IMG/VR virus record: IMGVR_UViG_3300032954_000001 | Span: 41,267 to 105,266 of that record | Reading direction: 5' to 3' (one strand) | Length of the DNA: 64,000 nt | DNA from: a virus | Part shown: positions 46,887 through 53,827 of the stretch, piece by piece | How the letters are laid out: the number at the start of each line of letters is the position of its first letter | Numbering within the stretch: position 1 is the stretch's first letter | The notes under the pieces: model-generated | Database searches by the model: none | What the model saw: only the letters and a program-made list of their open reading frames with translations | Told to the model about the DNA's origin: nothing | Translations under genes and position numbers: made by a program

Positions 46887-48572
46887 ATGGCAACTGTACA
46901 ATCATTCTTACCATACTCGAACGCAACCGTATCGAACTACACCACATGGGCACAAGGCGTGGGTTCTGCTCTCAGCACGCTCGGTTGGTCGAAAGTGGCC
47001 GATCCTGCTGGTGTGACATGGGCAAATGTTGTGTCCTTGACGAACGTTGCGCAGTACGGTCTTCCACTGGCAGGCACCGTTCTTTATGGAGGAGCATGGG
47101 CGGCGGGAACGAGCTACACTGGCGGGACTGTCACCCTTTCAACTACTTCTGCAAGCAGTTTCAGTGTGGTTACTGATTCCGGACTAACGTATGCTTGCGT
47201 GCTCGGCACTCAGAGTGGCCCGGTCACTGGCTCAGGCGTGCAGGCACTACAAAACTCAGCCGCTACTCTCACGATTACGGCAGTCGCCGCTGCATCGAGC
47301 GGTATCGCTGTCTACACTGTGTCAAGCGGCGTCACTGCTTCAATGATCGGTCAACAGTTTGTAGCGAGCATAGGCGGAAGTAACCTCGCCGGGAACAACG
47401 CGGGTACTTTTGTTTGCACAGCCACTTCCGGCACCACATCCATCACGCTCGGCAACCCCAATGCCACGGCACAAGCCTCAGTTACAGGCGGTACCCCAAC
47501 GCTCGTTTCTTCCACGTCAGTCATGAGCTTTATCAATTTGAACAACAGCACGGCGAACTGGGTAAACCTAACCAACAACAACTCTCCATCCAACGGATTC
47601 ACGACTGTCAATGCTTTGGTGGGACATCTGCTCACAGTAGCGGGATACAGCGGAGGCGCAAGCGGCAACAATGGGACGTATACGGTCACATCCAATGCCG
47701 CGATATCCGATATCTCAGCCAACTCTTGCTTCTGCTGCACATTTACGGGCACCAACGCTACCCAAACGAACATCACGGTTACCGAAGCCACGCACCCGGC
47801 AAGTGACCCCATTCACTGGATGCCATACAACTATGAGATTTGGAAAAGTAACGGGCCGCTAAGTACAGCCGCTCCGATCTATATCAAAATCGTTTATGCA
47901 GCAGCTATAGCTACGGCGTTAGCTTCGCAGGGTGCTACGTCCCAAACGCCTGCAATGATTTTTGACTTCGGCAGCGCAAACCCCACTACTGGACAGCTTG
48001 GAGGCAACCACGTCGGCGAGCAGGTTCACGGTTTCAACTCTGCGAGCGGCGTCGGGGCTTTTTATGAGTGTGATTTCTGCGCTCCAAATGGAGATGAGAT
48101 CGCTTTTATCATGTGGCGCAACGCCGCCGCGACTAGCGTCAGCATCCCTACGGTTGTTTTCATAGATCGCACGAAAGATCAGAGTGGTAATGCTCTCGGC
48201 ACGTTCTTTACCGTTGGTTTTGTGACCGCCAATACGTCTCAACGAGAATACACCGTCTTCAATCAACAAACGGGTGGTGTGATAAATTACCAACCGAACT
48301 TGGGCAACGCTCTGGGTTGGACATTTCCGATTTTTCCGGTCACGGGAGGAGCGTATCAAGGATTGACACCCGTGTTGCCGATTTTCCCGATTCCGGGCTA
48401 TGTCGCAAATCCTTGTCTGATGGCTGTAGCGATGAAACAAAACGACTTCACGGATGGGCAGCTAGTCAACGCTGTGTTCTATGGCGGGAGCCACACATTC
48501 TTAATGAGCAAGAGCAACACCGTGGATCAACCTCAGCTTAACGCCGCGTATCCCGGCATCCGGTGGGAGTGA
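46887..48572 (+). CDS. large beta-rich structural protein
   Basis: 561 residues, Ser/Thr/Gly-rich. N-terminus (YSNATVSNYTTWAQGVGSAL) and end (HTFLMSKSNT...YPGIRWE) are shared in pattern with the 44800 protein; the centre differs. Starts five bases after the previous stop with a short ribosome site. Likely virion appendage. Confidence 0.7.
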   Translation: MATVQSFLPYSNATVSNYTTWAQGVGSALSTLGWSKVADPAGVTWANVVSLTNVAQYGLPLAGTVLYGGAWAAGTSYTGGTVTLSTTSASSFSVVTDSGLTYACVLGTQSGPVTGSGVQALQNSAATLTITAVAAASSGIAVYTVSSGVTASMIGQQFVASIGGSNLAGNNAGTFVCTATSGTTSITLGNPNATAQASVTGGTPTLVSSTSVMSFINLNNSTANWVNLTNNNSPSNGFTTVNALVGHLLTVAGYSGGASGNNGTYTVTSNAAISDISANSCFCCTFTGTNATQTNITVTEATHPASDPIHWMPYNYEIWKSNGPLSTAAPIYIKIVYAAAIATALASQGATSQTPAMIFDFGSANPTTGQLGGNHVGEQVHGFNSASGVGAFYECDFCAPNGDEIAFIMWRNAAATSVSIPTVVFIDRTKDQSGNALGTFFTVGFVTANTSQREYTVFNQQTGGVINYQPNLGNALGWTFPIFPVTGGAYQGLTPVLPIFPIPGYVANPCLMAVAMKQNDFTDGQLVNAVFYGGSHTFLMSKSNTVDQPQLNAAYPGIRWE

Positions 48573-48573
48573 T

Positions 48574-49539
48574 ATGCCGTTATCTATTTCCAACAACGTT
48601 TCGGAAAACCTGCAATCATCGTTCAGCAACGTTCTGACCTACACAACGTCGGCTGTCACCATGACTGTGGGTGATGTGGTTTTCGCATTCACATCGTGGG
48701 GAAACAACGTCGCCGGAACGAACAACACGGGGGACATAACGGCGTTCTCGGATTCACAAGGCAACACGTGGACACGTATCGGTTCGACGTTCTATACCTC
48801 CGGAACTACTGTTGGAAAAACCGGACTGGCGGTTTTCTATAGCCACATCACCAACGGAGGTTCATCGACTTTTTCCGTCACCATTAGTGCTGGTACGTGG
48901 AATGTTGGGTCGAGCACACTCCGATTCGGATGTGCCGGATACAGCAACGTTTTCACTCCATTTTTCGATGCGGCGTCCAGCGGAGCCACGGGGACTGGAA
49001 CGACGCTCACTACAAACAGTGTCACCCCCACTTTCAATTACGACGCTTTACTCATGTTTGGTACGAATGGAGCGAACGAAGCTCAAAGTATTGCAGCGCC
49101 GAATAGTGCGTGGACGCAACGGTTTTCCGGGTCGAGTGGTTTATTTCTTCAGGAGATGCCTTACGTAGGACTCGGTTACAGCGTAGGTGCGACTTCTGGA
49201 TTTTACACGGGCTTTCTTTCTACATCATTTGCATTTCAGGGCACGATCTCCGGTTCTGTAGATTGGGCGGCGGTTATCATCGCCATTCCCTCTATACAAG
49301 TTGCAGGAATGGCGATGAGCGATACGGTTGAAGTTTCAGCAGGAGATGTTCAACCATTCAAACAACTTTATTTCCAAGGCGATATCTTCTTGGATGGATA
49401 CACCGGGGTCAACTTCATGAAAAACGTTTTCGTACTGCCCCGCGATCACTGGGATACCGCTTTGAGCACACCATACAGCGGTCAGTTGTTCCCGACCGGA
49501 GCCGGACAGGGCACGCCGGGACAGGTCTATCCTTTCTAA
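48574..49539 (+). CDS. beta-rich structural protein
   Basis: 321 residues. Contains the shared domain (FTSWGNNVAGTNN, DSQGNTWTRIG, KTGLAVFYSHITNGGSSTFSV, AGYSNVFTPFFDAA, WAAVIIAIPSI) and a distinct C-terminal 75 residues ending in TPGQVYPF. Last gene of the structural block. The stop lies within the promoter of the next gene. Confidence 0.7.
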   Translation: MPLSISNNVSENLQSSFSNVLTYTTSAVTMTVGDVVFAFTSWGNNVAGTNNTGDITAFSDSQGNTWTRIGSTFYTSGTTVGKTGLAVFYSHITNGGSSTFSVTISAGTWNVGSSTLRFGCAGYSNVFTPFFDAASSGATGTGTTLTTNSVTPTFNYDALLMFGTNGANEAQSIAAPNSAWTQRFSGSSGLFLQEMPYVGLGYSVGATSGFYTGFLSTSFAFQGTISGSVDWAAVIIAIPSIQVAGMAMSDTVEVSAGDVQPFKQLYFQGDIFLDGYTGVNFMKNVFVLPRDHWDTALSTPYSGQLFPTGAGQGTPGQVYPF

Positions 49540-49562
49540 AAATTCTGTGGTACTGTTTATTT
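49527..49562 (+). promoter_or_regulatory. phage promoter for HD gene, leaderless
   Basis: CTATCC (49527-49532), 18-bp spacer, TGG-TACTGT (-10 at 49551-49556), then six bases and the GTG at 49563. The upstream box overlaps the end of the structural gene. Confidence 0.5.
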
Positions 49563-50195
49563 GTGATCGATTTCCTAGACTTTCCGGATAAAACACCCAT
49601 CATCCTGACGATGCCGAGCTATCAGGCGGAAGTCCGGCTATTGATGAAGTCTTTAATGGCCCGCTATCATGAGCCCCACCGCCACTACCACACCTTCGCT
49701 CACATCCAATACGGGTTCCAGCGGTATGCTGAACTGGTGGGCGATGCCATGAGAGCGACTACGTTCATGGCGTGGTGCTACCACGACTCTGTCTATGATC
49801 CACACGCGGATGACAACGAGGATCGTAGCGCCAAGGTTTTCATGGAGGACAACAAAATCCTCGGCTTCGCCATGGAAGACACCGAGCGAATCGTCGATCT
49901 GATCCTATCGACAACACACACCGGGGAAACCAACGTCGTCACCGATATTGATCTGTCCGGACTGGGTGCACCGCTCGAAGTTTATCAAGAAAACACCCGG
50001 CGAATCCGGATGGAGTACAGCTTTGCGACCGCAGAACAGTGGGCAGCGGGGCGCACGGCGTTCCTGAAGAGCTTCATCAAACGGGCTGAAGAAGGAACTC
50101 TCTACAACACGCGGGAATTCGCGGCGGCGTATACCGCACGGGCTCTCGACAACATGAAGGCTGAAGTCGAAAATAACGGGTATTTCTGCCTTTAG
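49563..50195 (+). CDS. HD-domain metal-dependent phosphohydrolase
   Basis: 210 residues, GTG start. HYHTFAHIQYG (41-51), WCYHDSVYDPHADDNEDRSA (71-90, the HD pair at 74-75), LILSTTHTGE and DIDLSGLG give the metal-binding order H...HD...H...D of a bacterial family annotated as predicted HD superfamily hydrolases. These act on nucleotides or similar phosphate compounds; the substrate here is unknown. Leaderless start. Nucleotide pool control or removal of host signal nucleotides is possible. Confidence 0.8.
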   Translation: MIDFLDFPDKTPIILTMPSYQAEVRLLMKSLMARYHEPHRHYHTFAHIQYGFQRYAELVGDAMRATTFMAWCYHDSVYDPHADDNEDRSAKVFMEDNKILGFAMEDTERIVDLILSTTHTGETNVVTDIDLSGLGAPLEVYQENTRRIRMEYSFATAEQWAAGRTAFLKSFIKRAEEGTLYNTREFAAAYTARALDNMKAEVENNGYFCL

Positions 50196-50212
50196 AATCA
50201 ACACATTACGGG

Positions 50213-50249
50213 TTAGCTAAAATCCTGAAGACGAGGTAGAATAAGGGTA
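50213..50249 (+). promoter_or_regulatory. phage promoter for alpha-CTD-like gene
   Basis: TTAGCT (50213-50218) then AAAATCC, 18-bp spacer, GG-TAGAAT (-10 at 50237-50242). No TG before the -10. Start site near 50249 leaves a leader of about 25 bases with GGAGGCGG. Confidence 0.5.
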
Positions 50250-50273
50250 GGAGGCGGACTATCCGCACTGACT

Positions 50274-50936
50274 ATGACACCTGATCTTCCGGTAATGTCG
50301 GTTCCAATCAACGTAACCAGTCTCCCTACGCGAGCCAAGAACGTTTTGAAACGTCTCGACGCGAAGACCGTGGGAGACATCACCAAACTGAAGCGTTCGG
50401 AGATTCTCCGAGCGAAATGGGCAGGCAAGAAAGTGCTTGCCTACATCGAAGAATTCTTATCCATGAGAGGACTCACCTTGACACCAGAAGAAAACGGCCC
50501 GGTTGTTGAAAAGGGCTTTCCATTGCTCAACGCATTCAACTCCATCGAAAAACAAATCTTCGACTACTTCGGCTATCGTGAAGACTGGGTCAAGATTCCG
50601 ATGGAGGATCGCACCGAAATGTACTGGATGCTCCAACAGAACGACAACGGCGGCGGTTCCGTCACCTATTTCGAGGAGCCCATCACTGAAGAAATCCTCA
50701 ATGACGGTAAGTGCTATCGCGACTCGATCTACACACAGCGTTTCCTGCCGAAGTGGGTTTATCCCGGCAAGGATTACACCATGATCGTCGTGGATACGCA
50801 CACCGATGGCAACAAGTTCCTCGCGATCTTCGACAACAAAAAACAGGTCACCATGTCAGCCGGACTTGTATCGGCGAATCGCCGTTGGGATTTATACGGC
50901 GACCACGGCGTCCCGTTGGATATGGTCGAAAAGTAA
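50274..50936 (+). CDS. protein with RNA polymerase alpha-CTD-like N-terminus
   Basis: 220 residues. Residues 12-68 (INVTSLPTRAKNVLKRLDAK, TVGDITKLKRSEIL, GKKVLAYIEEFLSMRGLTL) match the alpha C-terminal domain of RNA polymerase helix by helix. Arg20, Asn23, Gly51 and Lys53 fall where E. coli alpha has the DNA-contacting Arg265, Asn268, Gly296 and Lys298. The remaining 150 residues are alpha/beta and unassigned. In alpha this domain binds UP-element DNA and activators. The phage protein could bind DNA or compete with alpha at promoters. The next gene overlaps its stop (TAATG). Confidence 0.72.
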   Translation: MTPDLPVMSVPINVTSLPTRAKNVLKRLDAKTVGDITKLKRSEILRAKWAGKKVLAYIEEFLSMRGLTLTPEENGPVVEKGFPLLNAFNSIEKQIFDYFGYREDWVKIPMEDRTEMYWMLQQNDNGGGSVTYFEEPITEEILNDGKCYRDSIYTQRFLPKWVYPGKDYTMIVVDTHTDGNKFLAIFDNKKQVTMSAGLVSANRRWDLYGDHGVPLDMVEK

Positions 50937-51370
50937 TGGTCTGGCTCAAGTACCCTCCCGACCCATTGCTTACGCAGGAGCAATGGTGCGAACTCGCCGA
51001 AAACGGTACGGACGATCAGTTGTGGGAAGCGATCTGTGCGGCAAGTTCACATGATCTGCTTCTCCACCACGTGTTTCAATCCGTGACGCGAATGGACGGT
51101 CGCGACGGGAGGATATACGAGTGCGTACCGCGACACCGCATCCTGATGATCGCGCTTTATCACATGATGCTGCGGAATCGGAAACTGGAAGAGCAGTACA
51201 AAGATTTGCTGGATCGCCAACCGCCTCCGATGTTGACGATGAAAGTGCTCAAGGCTAGGAAGAAAAATGAAAAAGGCGATGAGATCACTGTGCTTGAAGT
51301 TACGCCCGACAGGAGTAAAATTGTCGCTCCTGCTGGTGATGTTCGCACTGATGATCGTAGCGGGAGTTAA
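50936..51370 (+). CDS. unknown 144-aa helical protein
   Basis: Starts within the previous stop. Mainly helical (QEQWCELAENGTDDQLWEAI, HRILMIALYHMMLRNRKLEE) with a basic C-terminus that overlaps the next gene by 104 bases. No recognised family. Confidence 0.55.
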   Translation: MVWLKYPPDPLLTQEQWCELAENGTDDQLWEAICAASSHDLLLHHVFQSVTRMDGRDGRIYECVPRHRILMIALYHMMLRNRKLEEQYKDLLDRQPPPMLTMKVLKARKKNEKGDEITVLEVTPDRSKIVAPAGDVRTDDRSGS

Positions 51371-51671
51371 AAATCGGATCGGTGTTTGTGTCGTGCTGAC
51401 CGTCCTGATGATCGCGGTCGGAGCGAATGGGGAAACTTTTCCCGAAGTGCAGGAATCGAAAGAATTAGACATAAGTCGCGATGAACGTGATCGTCTGGTG
51501 GGCGATTACAGCACCTACAACCCGGCTTTCCGCTACTACCGGGCGGGAAATAACAAATGCGATACCTGCAAATTAGAGTTTAGAGATCACCCGGTGGTTC
51601 GTATGCCGGAGAAAAGATTTTACGGTTGTGAGCTATTCGTTCTTTGCAACACAGATCGCGTGAAATTGTAA
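51267..51671 (+). CDS. membrane protein with Cys pair
   Basis: 134 residues. Basic start, hydrophobic stretch about residues 17-53 that can form one long or two short helices, then a polar domain with CDTC and two further Cys (YGCELFVLC). AGGAAG lies before ATG 51267, but the 104-base overlap with the previous gene is unusual; an ATG at 51339 would cut the overlap and keep part of the membrane segment. Confidence 0.5.
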   Translation: MKKAMRSLCLKLRPTGVKLSLLLVMFALMIVAGVKNRIGVCVVLTVLMIAVGANGETFPEVQESKELDISRDERDRLVGDYSTYNPAFRYYRAGNNKCDTCKLEFRDHPVVRMPEKRFYGCELFVLCNTDRVKL

Positions 51672-51749
51672 GTCTGACAGGCTTTTCGAGGAGTCTAATT
51701 TAACTAAAGGAAGGAAGTCGGCTTTTCCTTTCTTAAGAAAGGTTCCAAG

Positions 51750-52961
51750 ATGTTCGGAGGCACTGGAGTGGGTAGACAACAACTCAACACCAAACTTGAC
51801 CCCAACAAACGGTCAAACGACGCAAAGGAATTCGAATCAGCTTTACGCCGCAGAATCGTTGGTCAAGATCAGGCGATTGAGAAGGTCGTCGAAATCTACC
51901 AAATGTTTCTGGCAGGTTTGAACCCTCCCGGTCGCCCGGTAGGAAACCTGCTCTTTCTTGGGCCGACAGGCTCCGGCAAGACTCGCGTAGTCGAGGCAAT
52001 GGCTGAATCACTTTTCGGTGATGCGCGTGCTTGCATTAAGATCGACTGCGCAGAATTCCAACACTCACACGAAATCGCGAAGTTGATTGGTTCTCCTCCG
52101 GGATATCTCGGTCACCGTGAAACTCATCCTCTACTCACGCAGGAAGCCCTGAACCAATGGTTCACAGAGAAGCTGAAGCTTTCGATCCTGCTCTTCGACG
52201 AGATCGAGAAGGCGTCGGACTCGCTCTGGCAGTTGCTCCTCGGCATTCTCGACAAAGCAACCTTGACGCTCGGCGACAATCGTCGCGTAGACCTGAGCCA
52301 GTGCATCATCGTCATGACCTCAAACCTTGGGGCTGGCGAGATGCAGGAAATGCTCTTGGGTGGTGTCGGGTTCCACATTAAAGACGGTGGAAACATCGTT
52401 GTGGATGAGCGTCTCGACGACAAGATTCAGCGCACGGCGGTTGAGGCGGCACGCCGCAAGTTCACGCCCGAATTCATGAACCGCATCGACAAAACGGTCG
52501 TGTTCAAGACACTCCGCGAGGAGCACCTACGAGAGATTCTCCGTATCGAACTCGGCATGGTGCAACAGCGCATCCTGATGGCGGCTGGCACGAACCAGTT
52601 CGTGTTTGAAGTCACGGATAAGGTTAAGGGCGATCTACTCAAGGAAGGCATGGACCCGAAGTACGGTGCCCGTCACCTGAAACGTGCCATCGAACGTAAG
52701 ATCGTTCATCCTCTTGCCAATTTGGTTGCGACTGGACAAACGAAGTTGGGCGACTTCATCAAGATCGACGTGGACAAAGATGGTGAATACACGTTCGTCA
52801 AAGAAGCCGAAAACGCGATGGTTCCAGTTCTGATGGAACGCTACGCCGCCACGGGCTCGACCGTGTCCGGCACGGTGGTACGTTCCGGCATCCGCAAGGG
52901 CGACCCCGGCAGCAATCAAGGCGGTCCGCCCGTATCCGGCGTTCCCGGCTCCGGCTGGTAA
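51750..52961 (+). CDS. Clp-type AAA+ unfoldase
   Basis: 403 residues: one AAA+ module like the second ring domain of ClpA/ClpB plus the Clp small domain. Walker A GPTGSGKT (71-78), pore-type loop GSPPGYLG, Walker B ILLFDEIEKA, sensor 1 MTSNLGA, arginine finger FTPEFMNRID and sensor 2 KYGARHLKRAIER are all present. VGF in the loop before the arginine finger sits where ClpA/ClpX carry the IGL/IGF ClpP-docking tripeptide. No substrate-recognition N-domain. The C-terminal 50 residues are Gly/Pro-rich. It would unfold proteins by ATP hydrolysis, perhaps with host ClpP. Confidence 0.88.
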   Translation: MFGGTGVGRQQLNTKLDPNKRSNDAKEFESALRRRIVGQDQAIEKVVEIYQMFLAGLNPPGRPVGNLLFLGPTGSGKTRVVEAMAESLFGDARACIKIDCAEFQHSHEIAKLIGSPPGYLGHRETHPLLTQEALNQWFTEKLKLSILLFDEIEKASDSLWQLLLGILDKATLTLGDNRRVDLSQCIIVMTSNLGAGEMQEMLLGGVGFHIKDGGNIVVDERLDDKIQRTAVEAARRKFTPEFMNRIDKTVVFKTLREEHLREILRIELGMVQQRILMAAGTNQFVFEVTDKVKGDLLKEGMDPKYGARHLKRAIERKIVHPLANLVATGQTKLGDFIKIDVDKDGEYTFVKEAENAMVPVLMERYAATGSTVSGTVVRSGIRKGDPGSNQGGPPVSGVPGSGW

Positions 52962-52980
52962 TTAGCTTCAAAAGCAGACT

Positions 52981-53017
52981 ATGCGGCTCTTCAATAGAGA
53001 GCCGCATTTCGCTTTTT
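52981..53017 (+). terminator. intrinsic terminator
   Basis: ATGCGGCTCT (52981-52990) pairs with AGAGCCGCAT (52998-53007), loop seven bases, followed by TTCGCTTTTT. The next gene's ribosome site (GGAG) begins right after it, so some read-through is likely. Confidence 0.8.
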
Positions 53018-53027
53018 GGAGACTAAA

Positions 53028-53456
53028 ATGGCATTCAACCTCGCATGGGTACCGCTTCGCAATAGCAAAACTTGGGTCATGAAACAGATCGAGGACTGCA
53101 AGAACGTCCCGGAGGTCAACTCCCGGTTGATGTTCCTTGCCACGTCTATGGCGATCATCCTATGCATGATAATTCTCACCATCGGATTGTTTTACAGCGA
53201 CCGCATCAAAGAGGTTTACGAGGGTGGTATGGCCGTCCTGCTCGGCGGACACGGTGTGTCGGCTTGGGGTCGCAGCAAGACCAAGGGCGACGGCGGCGGT
53301 GACAATGGGAATGGGAACGGTGGGGGAGATCAACCTGACCCGAACGCTCAACCCGATCCAAACGCCCAGCAACCCGTCCCAGCGGCTCCGGCACCTGCAC
53401 CAGCCCCGGCACCTGCACCCGCACCTGCGACCGGATCAGCGGGAGACAAGGGCTAA
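53028..53456 (+). CDS. single-pass membrane protein with Pro/Ala tail
   Basis: 142 residues from ATG 53028 behind TTGGAG. A hydrophobic segment at about 37-56 (LMFLATSMAIILCMIILTIG) and a Gly-rich segment (YEGGMAVLLGGHGVSAWG) that may be a second, weaker membrane stretch, followed by a Gly/Asn- then Pro/Ala-rich tail. This layout resembles small phage holins or spanin-like proteins, without proof. Its 3' end overlaps the opposing gene by 21 bases. Confidence 0.6.
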   Translation: MAFNLAWVPLRNSKTWVMKQIEDCKNVPEVNSRLMFLATSMAIILCMIILTIGLFYSDRIKEVYEGGMAVLLGGHGVSAWGRSKTKGDGGGDNGNGNGGGDQPDPNAQPDPNAQQPVPAAPAPAPAPAPAPAPATGSAGDKG

Positions 53457-53723
53457 TTTCTTGGCCTTCTTTTTCTCGGCACGCACACGGGCGACGTGCT
53501 GCTCGACCGCCCACATGTAGAGTCCATGAAAAGAGAACTCGTATTTCTGACGAGTTCCTTTCAGCCGCACGCTACCATGCCAGCCGTTGTCTACATCTAC
53601 GATCACGCTGCGCATCAAAGGACGGCGACGTGGTTTCTTCTCTATCGTCACTGTGCCCCATGAACGAACTTCAGCATCAGTTTCGAAACTGAGCCGCGTC
53701 TTACGTGTTGAAACCTTAGTCAT
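53436..53723 (-). CDS. unknown basic 95-aa protein
   Basis: Start placed at the ATG at 53723, preceded on the minus strand by GGAGGG; a further ATG at 53774 gives a random-looking extension, and TATACG-like -10 sequences lie between. Basic, beta-rich (RLSFETDAEVRSWGTVTIEK) with a Lys-rich end. Converges with the membrane protein gene, overlapping it by 21 bases. Bases 53724-53827 hold no gene. Confidence 0.6.
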   Translation of the reverse strand: MTKVSTRKTRLSFETDAEVRSWGTVTIEKKPRRRPLMRSVIVDVDNGWHGSVRLKGTRQKYEFSFHGLYMWAVEQHVARVRAEKKKAKKLALVSR

Positions 53724-53827
53724 GTTTCCCTCCGACTTACACGTATAGAATATCATGCTCGATTTTCGAAACATGCGTTTTAGCCAGTGTTCATGCTGGT
53801 TTGCGTAAGATAAGTTATTTAGATTGA

